A stretch of 64,000 nucleotides of DNA from Dryomyza anilis (GCA_951804985.1 OX638133.1:23590963-23654962), one strand, 5' to 3'. Shown: positions 37,327 to 49,690, counted from the first letter of the stretch. Program-made: numbers and translations. Notes: generated from the letters alone by a model not told the origin.

Positions 37327-37345
<19 letters not shown>
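35705..37345 (+). mobile_element. Repeat with ~130-bp GGTGCCACGCCC subunits, copy 1
   Basis: It opens GCTGGACCCGTTCACAGC and contains about five ~130-bp units with GGTGCCACGCCCC, a TTCTACGTGACGATT-type core and AACTCTGAGTAGGAGTTATAGC. It ends CACACAGGACATTTCATTTA before a TA repeat. Copy 2 is at 41872. The superfamily is unknown. A hAT MITE interrupts it at 36028. Confidence 0.75.
36028..36599. mobile_element. hAT-like MITE, 572 bp, with 8-bp target duplication
   Basis: It starts CAAGGCCCTCC and ends TTTCCAGCCCTG (inverse CAGGGCTGGAAA). ATTCTACG flanks both sides exactly (36020-36027, 36600-36607) and sits inside the ~130-bp repeat unit of the host element, so the insertion is younger than that element. 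Confidence 0.88.
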
Positions 37346-37400
<55 letters not shown>

Positions 37401-37412
37401 GATAGATAGATA
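37329..37412. repeat. (TA)n / (GATA)n microsatellite
   Basis: A long TA run with two TGTATA interruptions followed by GATAGATAGATA. It marks the 3' end of the preceding repeat; copy 2 ends in a similar ATATATAGATAGA run at 43545. Confidence 0.95.
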
Positions 37413-37724
37413 TAATCCGATATATTTAAACTTTCAAGTATAATAAAAAAATTAAATATTTTCATGGACATTTTTGCTCCTGAACTTATATTTTTGAGGT
37501 TGATATTCTCCAGCCGTTATATGGACTTCCTACTGACCAACCATCTGAGCCATCGACGATACCTGTAGTATTAACATTTTAAACTATATTTTTAATTTAA
37601 ATAAAAAAGTACTTACTAAATATGTTTTATATTCTATGATACACATTATTTTAATTGAATTATTGATTTAGAATACGCAGCTATTATTTCAAAGTGGTTT
37701 TACACGTTTTTGTATATTCTCAAT

Positions 37725-40512
37725 CAAGGATTGAAACCGTAACCGAAACCGAAACCGATATCCGTTTAAAACCGTTTCATTTTTAAAACCGAAACCGTAA
37801 CCGAAACCGTTATACGAAAATCTGAAATAAACCGATATCCAATACCGATATAAACGGTTTCGGTTTTATACCGGTTTAAAACGGTTTTTGAAAAAGTATA
37901 CAAAAAACCAGGAACACATATTTTATTTTATATAGAAGATCTTAAGTAAAATTTCATTAATTAAAATTTGGAGTTCCCAAAATAAACATTTTTGGTTGTA
38001 CAAAAATTCACATGTTGTTTTTTGAGAAACGATATTTCCAAAACAACGGTATTTGGTCTAAAATTTGTTTTTTGTTTCATTAATCGAATTAACAACAAAA
38101 CACCAACAACTCCCAGCAAAGTTTTTACGTTAAAAAATGATTCAAATTTTAATAATATTGGTTTTTTCTTTATTTTATTAGTAAAATATATAGGGGAGCT
38201 TGGGGTAAAGTGGGACAAGTTTTGAAAAGTTCATTTGAATATTTTTTATATTCTTTTAAAGGATCTATTCAATAGAATACTATTTATAAATCTTCTAATG
38301 GATTTTTGACTTATGTTTCAAAACAGCTCAATTTCGGACATAAACAAAACAATGGTAATGCAAGAAAAAATGTAAAAAGTTTCAAATTATTAACATCTCA
38401 GTAACTATTTAAGGAAATACGAAAAATGAAGTGCAAGTTCGTCAAGTTTAAACATTTCAAGTATAAGGCAGATATTTGTTTACATTAGTGATGATTAAAA
38501 ATTTCTTGTTCTTGCATTTTTTTTTGCAAGAACAAAAACGAGAACAAGATCGAGATTTTGCAAAAAAAAAAGAACAAGAGCAAGTGATTTTAATGTATTA
38601 ATTATGTTTTAAAGGTAATAATGATATACAAATGATATTACTAAATATTGAACAACAAGTAACAATAGAAAGCGTGCAAAATATTTATGAACGTGAAAAT
38701 TAATGAAGATGTGTGTTTTTTTTTTTGTTTTTGTCAATTCTAAAGAATATAAGCATCTTAAAAATAAGGCCTGTGAAGCACTTTTGAATCGGTAAATAGC
38801 TTTAAAAGTGCTTCAAAAGTCGCTTCAAAAAGATAAAACAGACAAAACAATGTTTTTACTCTTTTCTTCGCTACGCTAGTTCGTACATCGATTGTGCATA
38901 TGCACATTATTATTTTTGTTTTACTATTTTTGTTTTACTAAAAAATAATATATGAACATTTTACAGTGTGATAAATTTAGCTGATATATTGCTTTTTGTG
39001 TTTTTCTTTTTTTCACAAATCCGCTGATTCGTTTGAAAATGCAACAACAACAAAAATGCGAATAAAGCAGCATCCAAGCTTTTGATAGAATTTTTGGAGG
39101 GAAATTTTTTGTGCCACAAGAGAACTCGTTGTTGTTGCCAACTAGAGAGCTGTACTAGATACATACATGTAGTGTGGTGCCATGCGTCTGTCTGTGTCAT
39201 GCGTCTGTCCGTTGTCATGCGTCTGTTTGTTGCCATGCGATGATACAGGATAGCAACGAAGAGTTGTCGTTGTGAAAGTGTGTGTATAAGAATCGTAATC
39301 GTTATTGTTATATTCTCTTCTTTCTGTTAGTATTCGCTTCGTAGCGTTTGAGTTTGTGTTGGCATGGTGTTCGCAAAGAAAAATGTTACTATGCAAAATA
39401 TTATTTGAGTTCTCTTGACATACGGTATGTGTATCATACGGATTTTTTAATCTGTGACGAAAACAGATATATGCCTGTACGAAATATTCCTTATATTTAT
39501 TGTATTGTAGAACAAAAAGTCACCAAACACATTTTTATGAAAAACTTAATTTTCGAGTTTGTTGATTAATATTATAAAAAGTAATTGATGCATTTTTAAA
39601 ATTGAAATATCAACTAATAGATTTACATTTTCTTATCAATTGACAGATACATAAAGAAGTTTGTAAAAAAATATTTAGCATTTTTAAAAAGGAATTTGGT
39701 GACTTTTCGTTCATTTTATTATGGCCTTGAGATTTTGAATTGTCTCGTCAACATCACTTGATTTATACAATTATTTGTTATTAGTTAATTCTTGTTAAAA
39801 TATAATTAAAATTTTAATATTATTGGTTTTATTTTTTTGTTGGTAAAATGTTGAAGAAATTGAAAATATGGAAAATAAGTAACTTAAATACAATTATTGT
39901 TCAAATTTCATAATTAATGTGCAGTTTAAGATATTTGTCTTCGATCTTTTATTTAAAATTTAAAAGATTAAGATTACCATTTCTTGACTTGCTCTTGCAA
40001 ATGATTATCACTAGTTTACATATATTGCAGTTCACAGAATTGTTGAAATTTAATTTCTTTGGCTTTTATGGATGAAAATTGTACAAAAGTCTTCTTCTAT
40101 GCAATTCAGATCATATCTCAGGTGAAGTCAAAATGTTGCTTTTCATTGGTTTGTGGTCACGAAATTTTAAATTAAACTTTTTTCTTGGCGTAATCAATTA
40201 AATAATTCATATAACACAATATTTTTACTAAAATAACAACAAACATTGTTTAAATTACGTTTCCCACTTTACCCCAATATCATAATTTGAACATAACTTA
40301 GCACCATATAAACAATGTTAAATTATTTGAAAAATATGGAAAAAAGAAAATTTATACAAAAACCGAAATCAAAACCGAAACCGTAACATGGAACCGGTAT
40401 ACCGAAACCGTTTCGTTATAAAAATTTAAAACCGAAACCGTAACCGAAACCGAAACACGGAAAAAACCGAAACCGAAATCGAAACCGTTATTCGTTTAGG
40501 TTTCAATCCTTG
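37725..40512. mobile_element. hAT-like non-autonomous element, 2788 bp, with 8-bp target duplication
   Basis: The ends CAAGGATTGAAACC and GGTTTCAATCCTTG are perfectly inverted. TTCTCAAT flanks both sides exactly (37717-37724, 40513-40520). Both subterminal regions (37735-37890, 40355-40495) are built of repeated AACCGAAACC motifs in inverted arrangement, as expected of transposase-binding subterminal repeats. No hAT transposase is seen inside; the interior holds another element. Confidence 0.93.
38199..40275. mobile_element. Element nested in the hAT, TTGGGGTAAAGTGGGA inverted ends
   Basis: TTGGGGTAAAGTGGGA near 38199 and TCCCACTTTACCCCAA near 40260-40275 are perfect 16-bp inverted repeats, bounding ~2.08 kb. 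The interior includes an AACAAGAAC-rich inverted stretch (38500-38585) and three ~19-bp CATGCGTCTGT repeats (39180-39235). No transposase is recognisable. The target duplication is unclear. Confidence 0.6.
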
Positions 40513-40544
40513 TTCTCAATTAAATTCTATAAAACGTGGAACGA

Positions 40545-40925
40545 CTTTTTATCGGAACCCAATGTGAAGTTGTTCTCGTTGCTGTGCCGTCAGTACCAAG
40601 AGCGAAGTTATTCTACAATCTGTTGCTGTAGAATTGGATGAAGAAACATATCTCCGCTTGAAGCGAACGTAGAATGCCTTTTTATCGGAACCCAATGTGA
40701 GGTTGTTCTCGTTGCTGTGCCGTCAGTACCAAGAGCGAAGTTATTCTACAATCTGTTGCTGTAGAATTGGATGAAGAAACATATCTCCGCTTGAAGCGAA
40801 CGTAGAATGCCTTTTTATCGGAACCCAATGTGAGGTTGTTCTCGTTGCTGTGCCGTCAGTACCAAGAGAGAAGTTATTCTAGAATAGTTTGCTATTAAAT
40901 TGGATGGAGATACAGAACTTTGTTC
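40545..40925. repeat. 133-bp tandem repeat, about 2.8 copies
   Basis: CTTTTTATCGGAACCCAATG starts units at 40545, 40678 and 40811, exactly 133 bp apart. Units are nearly identical (GCTGTGCCGTCAGTACCAAG, GTTGCTGTAGAATTGGATG), so the duplication is recent. The composition is more mixed than the surroundings. Confidence 0.95.
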
Positions 40926-41871
40926 GATTGCTTGTCATATTTCCATATTCAACCGATAAATTTAGAACTCTCGAATATAAAGTGATTCATAAAATAATAT
41001 CACTACAAGCGAACGTGGAACGACTTCTGGGTTTGGGAAGTTAATTTTTTTTATATTTTTAATTTTTTCAGTATTTGTTTTTGAACCATTTTGACCGTAA
41101 TTTATATCTATATCCATTCATATCAATAAGTATATCCAGACAATGCGAAATAATCTTTTTTCTTTCATTTATATAGGCCAATTGATCTACAATGTGATCA
41201 ATTGGCCGAGTTCCATTATAAAATGTTGATTACGTTAACTTAAATATTTAAAGTAAAATATTAGCTTTAAATTCCGGAAATTTCGTCAAAAAGTTATGAG
41301 AAAGTTATCTTTTTGTAATGAAAATAATATTCCGAAAGAAAGCTTTTTGCAGTATCTGAATGTTGTCCTAACTTTGAACAGAAATATATCTGTTGAAATA
41401 TAAATGATATAATTTCCAACTAGACCAAAATTGTCTAACATGTCTTAACGTTGCCTTCATAACTATTAATATATTATTTTCCTAAATTAATATCCGAACT
41501 CGATATCAAATTGCTGTGGCAAAAATATCTTTCAGTATTTTTAATGATCGTCCAATAGATAACTTTTTGTAGTGTCTGATTGTAGTCCAAATACTGTACA
41601 AAAATCTGTCTAACAATAAGTTATTTTCAACTATATACTATAAAAGTGTTGTTTAATCAGCCTTTCGTTAATAAAATTCCTCAGGGAATTTTGTATCGTA
41701 AAAATAGGTATCGTGAACAATATTCAAAAAAGGGAAAAATATTTCCCTAACAAAACTACGTATCATGAACAACATTTTGGAGGAAATATGACCTCTGTTT
41801 CGCCGAAAAAATTCCGCCACTCTTTCATCGGGGAAAATAATTAATTAAAAACAAAACACACTTTAATTAAC
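40926..41871. other. A/T-rich non-coding stretch
   Basis: No gene. TTTCCC/GGGAAAT motifs like those in the CHK intron recur at 41680-41840, including the TTCCTCAGGGAATTTTGTATC region. Confidence 0.45.
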
Positions 41872-43560
41872 TAAGTGCTAAGTTTTTGTAATTGCAAAAC
41901 TATATCGTTTATAAAGTGTGAACACATTTACGCCCCTTTTTCCCTTTTTAGTGCAAGTCTAGTCACTATTTTTCCCGCCTGCATGGAACGTAGTGCCTTG
42001 CCAATTTTTCCAATCCCGCTTACATTCTACTTTACTATTAAACATTTTAAAATGATCTTTCTTTTTGATTTGTACAACTCTGCAATTAGTAAATCAGGAG
42101 TTAGCATTTTTAAAATTTTAGTTATGTAGGAGGTGCCACGGCCCATTGTCCCATTCCGTCCACATTCTAAGTGATTATTACAATGTTTAATATAATCTTT
42201 TGTTTCGATTTTTATAACTCTAAGTAAAGCGTTATAGAAATCTAAGTAAAGAGTTATAGAAATTTTAAAGTTTTGGTTATATGAGAGATGCCACGCCCCG
42301 TTGTGCAATCCCGCCCATATTCTACGTAACGATTGGAGTTTTAAATATGAACATTTCTTTTCATTATTATAACTCAACTCTAAGTATGTCAGGAGTTATA
42401 GCAATTTTACAGTTAGTTACGATTTATATAACTCTAATCTTAGTAAGTCAGGAGTTACAACGGGTCTGGTACGATAAGTCGAAATTTAAAATATCGAAAC
42501 TAAAAATACCGAAGACAAAAATGTAGAAAATAAAAATGCCGAAATCTGAAAATGTCGAAAACAAAAATGTCGAAAAACAAAATGTCGAAAAAAAAATGTT
42601 GAAAACTAAAATGTTGAAAAACAAAATGTCGAAAACTAAAAATGTCGAAATTTAATATGACGAAATCATTTTTTGACGAAAAAATGATGGAAAATGTCGA
42701 AAAAACTCGAAGATAAAGATATTAAAAAAGAACGAATTCTGATTTTTAGCTACTCTAGGATTCATGCGGAGATTTTTAAATATGCTGCCTTCAAAATACC
42801 ATCTTGGAATTTAGCTTCAACACTTATAAAAAATCAACAAAAATTTCTTTTTTTTTTAAATACTTTTTTTAAGGACATGCAATTCGAAGTTCAAGGATAA
42901 CGACCATTGGTCATATGTTTATGTTAAGAAGAATTTTCCACAAGATTGTTTTATTAGTTTTAAAACGAAACCTTATCAACATTTCTAGCATCAAGGGATA
43001 TTTCAATAGGAACCACCATACCAAAGTTATCATTGACAATTTTTTAACTTTGGACTGTATCTCCGGAAATAGTGATATCTTTGGAAATAGTGGTCGGAAA
43101 AAAAAAAGGTGAATTCAGATCCCGATACCCTTCATCAGTTGCCAAAATATCATTGAAATCGAAGAGTGTGAGTTGCAAATCCTACGAAATTTGGTTTGGA
43201 CTTGCTCATATAGGATTTGAAATTTGTATTTCAACATTTTGATATTTCGGCATTTTAATTTTCGACATTTTTTGATCCTATAAAAAAAATATATTTTTGT
43301 ATTTATAGTTTAAAAAATTTGTCGACATTTTCTAGATTTAAAATATTTTTCGACATTTTCTGATTCGGCCAAATATTGTTTCGGCGTTCTAAGGCTTTTA
43401 TAATTTCGACATTTTAAGGTTTTGACATTTTTTTTTTTCGATATTTCGTACGGATCCCGTTACAACATTTTTATAGTTTTAGTCATATGGAAAGGGACAC
43501 GACCTTTTGTCCAAGGGCACACACAGGACATTTCATTTTTATATATATAGATAGAAGATA
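41872..43560 (+). mobile_element. Repeat with ~130-bp GGTGCCACGCCC subunits, copy 2, interrupted
   Basis: GTGCTAAGTTTTTGTAATTG at the left and AGGACATTTCATTTTTATAT at the right match copy 1 in order. GGTGCCACGGCCC and ATGCCACGCCCC subunits lie between. It is interrupted at 42462 by a fold-back element. Confidence 0.75.
42462..43458. mobile_element. Fold-back element with GTCGAAAA subterminal repeats, 997 bp
   Basis: The ends GGGTCTGGTACGA and TCGTACGGATCCC are inverted with a few mismatches. GTTACAAC flanks both sides exactly (42454-42461, 43459-43466). Subterminal AAAATGTCGAAAA repeats (42480-42710) are mirrored as TTTTCGACATTTT at 43230-43440. The middle codes for nothing recognisable. The 8-bp duplication suggests the hAT superfamily. 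Confidence 0.85.
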
Positions 43561-44440
43561 TGTTATCAAATATCTATGGATTGCACCAATATTATTTAAA
43601 TAAAAGTTTATATATATATTGCTGTTCCTGGGAGATTGACGATACCAAAAAATTTTACCTGGGAACAAAAAATTCCGAGGGAATAGAATATTCCCTAAGT
43701 CTTCACGATAAGGCTGAATATAGTTATGTCTTTATATTTTCTTTTCGATATTTAAACGGAAAATATATCTTTATCCTAATGTTGTACAGAAAGTTGACTA
43801 AAAATTCGGAGTATCAAAATTTAATGCTGTGTTTTTTCTTAACTGATTAAAAAAAAATGAAATTTTAATTTTAAAAATTCATTTCGATTTCATACTGTGT
43901 AAAAATCCGGTATAAAACCGAAGCCGACACAAATAAAATAACACAATTTTGTTGACATTTTTTTTTTTTTGTTTTTATTTTTATTTTTATTAATAAGTTT
44001 TGCTTTAACGATAAATTTTAAAATAATAAATTTATTAAACTTACATACACACATTTTTGTTTGCTACAACTATTTGTTAAATTATAAAATATTTGCTGCA
44101 TTTATTATAATATTTTTCATTTCAATTAAATAGTTATTTCAATAATGCTTAAATTCTAAAATTAATTTTTTTGTTTGTTTTTCAATTACTGCAACAAAGT
44201 TCACTTAATGCTGTCATTAGTAATAATTACAAATACAACAATAAAGTACTTAAATCAAATAAGTTTTATGCTTAAATTGTTTTATATTTCTTTTAAATTT
44301 TTTAATTTTATTTTTTATTTTCTTATTTTGTTGCATTTATTCAATCAATCAAAATTTGTTCCACAGTGTTTTTGAAGCGTGTTATGTTTTGTGTGTTATT
44401 TTTAGTTTTATTAAAGGTGGCAACGCCGTGACTGTTCGTT
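43561..44440. other. A/T-rich non-coding stretch
   Basis: Open frames of biased composition only. No gene or element end is seen. Confidence 0.5.
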
Positions 44441-44444
44441 ACTG

Positions 44445-46325
44445 ATAGCATTAACGATAGTGTTTAAAATGCTGTATATTTTTTTTTAAATTAACACAGT
44501 TCTTAAATAGAGTTAATGTCATCTTTGTTAAATAAAGTAAATGTCATCTTTAGCGATCGTCGTTAACTTTATAGTTAACTGATATCGTTAACTTAACTGT
44601 TATCATCGGAGAACTAGCGATTACCATTAACCAATAATTAATCCATAGAATTAAAAAAAAGAAGTAGGAATTAAAAAAAAAGTTAACGATATAGAAGATT
44701 TGACAGTTAACGATTTATTGAACTATGAAGTGAACCAAACAGTTAACGATAACAGAAAAAGCTAACGATAAAACTAACGATATTAAATATCTATAGAGTT
44801 AACGATAGAGTCATAAAGTAGTTGTCTTTAGGTAAACAAAATTTCAAGATACCGTTAACGATTAATTTAGCGATAGTGTTAACGATATCATAACCAATAA
44901 CGATATAGTGAACTATAAAGCTAACGATAGAGTTAACGATAGGGTTAACGATAGAGTTAACGATAGAGTTAACGATAGAGTTAACGATACAGTTAACGAT
45001 AGTGTTAACGATATCATAAACAATAACGATATAGTGATCGATAGTGTTAACGAAACAGTTAACGAAAGAGTTAACGATAAAGATAACGATAGTGTTAACG
45101 ATAGAGTTAACAATAAAGTTAACGATAGAGTTAACGATATAGTTAACGATAGAGTAAACGATAGAGTTAATGATAGAGTTAACAATAGAGTTGACGATAG
45201 AGTTAACGATAGCGTAAACGATAGAGTTTACGATAGAGTTTACGATAAAATTAACGATAGAGTTAACGATAGAGAAAAACAGAAAAAACGATAACAGAAA
45301 AAGCTAACGATAAAACTAACGATATTAAATATCGATAGAGTTAACGATAGAGTCATAAAGTAGTAGCGGTATATTGAATTTTTGTTTACCTAAAGACGGT
45401 AAACAAAAATTCAATATACCGTTAACGATTAATTTAGCGATAGTGTTAACGATATCATAACCAATAACGATATAGTGAACTATAAAGCTAACGATAGAGT
45501 TAACGATAGAGTTAACGATAGAGTTAACGATAGAGTTAACGATACAGTTAACGATAGTGTTAACGATATCATAAACAATAACGATATAGTGATCGATAGT
45601 GTTAACGAAACAGTTAACGATAGAGTTAACGATAGAGTTAACAATAGAGTTAACGATAGAGTTAACGATAGAGTTAACGATAGAGTTAACGATAGAGTTA
45701 ACGATAGAGTTAACGATAGAGTTAACAATAGAGTCAACGATAGAGTTAACGATAGAGTTAACGATAGAGTTGACGATAGAGTTATCGATAGCGTTGACGA
45801 TAGAGTTTACGATAAAGTTAACAATAAAGTTAACGATAGAGTTTAATGATAGAGTTAACTCTATCGTTAACGATAGAGTTAACGATAGAGTTAACGATAG
45901 AGTTAACGATAGATTTAACGATAGAGTTAACGATAGAGTTAACGATAGAGTTAACGATAGAGTTAACGATAGAGTTAACGATAGAGTTAACGATAGAGTT
46001 AACGATAGAGTTAACGATAGAGTTAACGATACAGTTAACGAAAGAGTTAACGATAGAGTTAACGATAGAGTTAACGATAGAGTTAACGATAGAGTTAACG
46101 ATACAGTTAACGAAAGAGTTAACGATAGAGTTAACGATAGAGTTAACGATAGAGTTAACGATAGAGTTAACGGTAGAGTTAAAGATAGAGTTAACGATAG
46201 CGTTAACGATCGAGTTAACGATAGAGTTAACAATATAATTAAAATTAAAGTTAACGATAGTATTAACGATAACGTCTACACTAGCATTAACGATCGCATT
46301 AAAGATGCATTACCGATAGAGTTAC
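44445..46325. repeat. 12-bp satellite array, unit GTTAACGATAGA
   Basis: About 1.9 kb: degenerate at 44445-44900, regular afterwards, near-perfect at 45850-46200. The unit contains the palindrome GTTAAC. A block of about 567 bp is duplicated (landmarks AAACAAAATTTC at 44834 and AAACAAAAATTC at 45401). The period is a multiple of three and carries no stop in several frames, so long artefactual frames arise on both strands. Confidence 0.97.
45367..45421. repeat. Perfect 24-bp hairpin inside the 12-bp array
   Basis: CGGTATATTGAATTTTTGTT plus TACC is followed by a 7-nt spacer and then its exact inverse (45398-45421). It sits at the junction of the duplicated blocks. Confidence 0.93.
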
Positions 46326-48000
46326 CGATAAAGTACAGTGTGTGTTTGCTGGTACATAAAAGTTGCTCTCAAATTGTTAGCATTTGTGCAGGTCTGTGCG
46401 TATTGTGTTTGTGTGTGTGTAAGTGTTGCGTCTAAAGAAAATGTCCAGCATCTTCATATTATTATAATTGTTTTCATTTATATTATTATAATAATTTTAA
46501 AATATTATTTTTATTTATTATTTTGTTAATATTAAATTTAAAGTATTTCATATGACTTGCCATGATTTTGCTTACTTTAAAAGACATTTATTTGTAAATA
46601 TATATATTATTTTATTTATTTATTTTTATTTCAAAAATTATTATTCTTTTTCTTATCAAAATTAAAATGAAAGAAATATATATTTAAATGTATAATTTTG
46701 TATGCTGCATATTTTTTTAGTAATTTAAGTAATTTTTGTATGAATTTTATAAAGTTTTAAACATAAAATTTCAAGTTTTTTTCTTAAAATTTTATATTTT
46801 TGCTCTGCTATATGCAATAAATTGTATTATATTATAATATATATATATTTTTTTATATATAAAATAAATTAATTAATTTTGCTTTTTTTATTTGGTTTTA
46901 ATTTTTAGGTTAGAGTCAGTATTAAGCTCATTTAGTTTGCTCAGTTTAGCGCTTGGTTCCGTGTAGAAGAGGCGGCATTTTTTTAGATTTTAAATTAAAC
47001 AAAAATTAGCAAAAATTTATAATTGTGAAATTTTTAGTGCTTTCTTTTTTTTATAGGAAATAGTAAAATATTGCTTTTGAGTTAGAATCTTCATTCTATG
47101 TCTAGACAGAGACACATACATACTATGTACATGAAATTATAGCTGACTATGTACTATGTATAATTTCAATAGACAAAAACCTCCAGCCTTCAAGCAATAA
47201 AATTTCGCATAATTTTGCAAACCGCAATTAATTCACAGTTTAAATGTATGTTTCTCAATATTTTCGCCAATTTCATACAATATCTAAAAATAGGTTGTAA
47301 CAACATTAATGTAGGACTATAGCATTATAAATTTGAATAGCGCTTTAGTGAAAACTAATTTGAAAATTTGACATATTATGAAAAAAAAAAAATTTTCCAT
47401 CCAAAAAAAAAATGGATCCTTTTAAAACTTTTTTAAATATTTAATTTTTATAGTTTGTGAAAAAATTAAAATTCATTTAATAAATAAAATTTTATAAAAT
47501 ATTAACTTTTTCCAGTTTTAAAAGCTTTTGTTGTTTTAGATAAAAAAAAAGACAGAATAAAGAAGAGAATAAACATTTTGAAAATTTTGATTTTTATTTT
47601 TTTATTTTTCTATTTTTTTAAATTCTTGTCAAAGTTTATAATGCTATAAACGTTATGTGTTTGTGTGCATAATTCTAATAGACATCTAGTACTTTTATTT
47701 AGTTTTTTTAGCTGCATTTTGATTTAATAGTTTTATTTGCAAATCTTTATTTTAATTTTTTGGAAATTTTGAATTTTAAAAAATAGTTAATTATTTTTTA
47801 ACTACTTTAAGAAAATCAAAAAAAACTCTAAAAACCTTTGCAATCAAAAATATGAAATGTTTAGTGATTTTAGGTTTTTAGTGATATGAAATTTTAATAT
47901 GTATTGCGTGTTATAATGATTTTTTTTTAAATAAACTACAACTACATTCAATATAACTTTAGCTTTTTTCATTTTAAATATGACAAAAAAGCAATATAAA
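46326..48000. other. Very A/T-rich non-coding stretch
   Basis: A short GT-rich segment at 46340-46425, then almost pure A/T with long T runs. No gene. Confidence 0.5.
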
Positions 48001-49030
48001 TAATATTTGCACAATTTTATTAAAAGCTTTCTGAAAAGCTTTAAGCTCTATGAAAAGCTTTACCAAAAGCTTTTATCAATTTAAAGTTTTTCTTTTTATT
48101 TTTTTTTAATAAACTTCAATTTTAAGAAAATAATGCATCTTGCACAAGTTAATTGAAAACTTTACGAAAAGCTTAAAGTTTAGTTTTTAACTTTTTCTCA
48201 TTTACGCTTTGACAAAAAAAACTTTAAGTTAAAGTATGTTGTAAAAACAATAAAATGCAACTTACTAAAATTAGTTTAAAGCTTTTAAAAAAGCTTTTAA
48301 TATATAATTGTTTACAAAGCATAAAGATATCTATTTTTTTATATCAAAATAAACTTTACATGTTCAAAATAGAATGTGTCTTGTACAAGCTAATTTAAAG
48401 CTTAGCAAAAAGCTCTCAATATATAGTTGTCAACAAAGAATCCGAATAATGTTGATTGAAATTTGATTTTTTTTTTCGACAATTTGTATGATAATTTTTT
48501 TTTTATTTGTTTAAGATTTGGTTAAAACCTTCTGTGGTGATTGTTTTATGCAGCTTTCGTTTTTATAATTAAGTTTTAAATTATTTCTATTTTTCTGCTA
48601 TCAACAACTAGCTATTTATTTAATATTATAAATTATGTAATTTTTATTATTATTCTTTTATCATATTCATTATATAGCTTAAAGCTTTTATAAGTCATCT
48701 AGCCTACATATTTAACTTCAGTGTGCTATTTGGTTTTATTTATTCCTCTGAACCCGAAAAAAAGTCTTGCACGCTACAGTTGTTCCCATTCAACATTTTC
48801 GAAAGCTTTGCTGGATTCTGAAATGAGCTGTCCTAGTTTAATGAAGTCTTTCTAAAAAGCTCCACATGGCGCTGATATGTTCTAATCTGCAAAAGCTTTG
48901 AAAATTGCATACATAATCTATACACAAAGCTTTAGCTTTTTTATTAAAGCTTTATTAAATAGCTTTACCGTTTGTAGTTGTCAATTTTTTAGCTAAAGCT
49001 TTGTCAAAAGCTCTACTGAACTCAAAGCGA
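48001..49030. repeat. AAAGCTTT-rich tract
   Basis: The palindrome AAAGCTTT/AAAAGCTTTT and close variants recur many times, irregularly spaced, interleaved with CAAGTTAATTGAAAACTTTA-like segments. The pattern suggests a decayed repeat array. Confidence 0.6.
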
Positions 49031-49690
49031 AATAGTTGTTTTGTGATTTCTAAAGTTTTTACTGCAGTGGTTTTTGTATTTGTGGTTGTTCATATATATT
49101 TTTTTTTATATGTGATAAGTTGTCAGTATGTTTATAAATATTTTGTTTTTTTTTATATTTTATATAAAAGCTTAAACTGATGTGTTTTCATTTACATTTC
49201 ATGATATCGTAGTAGTACTACTGATGTTTTATTTTATTTACTTAAATTATATTTTCAATTATTACTTACTAAATTAATAGCCAATATATATTAAAATGAT
49301 AACAATTGTTTGCTATGAAAGAAATATTAACAAATTTGAATAAAGCATATAAATGTTTTATAAAAAAAATTAAACTAATTTATAAATAATAAATTATTTT
49401 TGTTGCAATTGATATTTTTACACATGGCTTTTAACTATTTGGCAAATAAATATATTTTTTAGTTTTTTTTTTTTTAACTTTAATTTTGATATTTTTCTTG
49501 TTTTAAATAAACTGAATGTTGTTATTATTTGCGCTTATTTTAAGATATTTTGTCGCATGCAATAATTTAATTCACATTAATATTTAATTTTAGTTTTCTT
49601 TTTTTTTATATAAATATAAATACAGTTTCTGCTTTGCATTTTATTTTATAAATTAGTACTTTTTGCTATTTTATACTAAAGCTGCTCAAA
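49031..49690. other. Very A/T-rich non-coding stretch
   Basis: Long T runs and A/T words; nothing to annotate. Confidence 0.45.

Noticed and set aside
37329..37412. Replication origin or promoter from the TA run
   Set aside because: It is a simple microsatellite at the end of a repeat element; no other support.
44908..46435. Long open frames on both strands (up to ~300 codons) rich in N-D-R-V or L-T-L-S repeats
   Set aside because: They are produced by the 12-bp satellite, whose period is a multiple of three without stops. No start context, domain or promoter.
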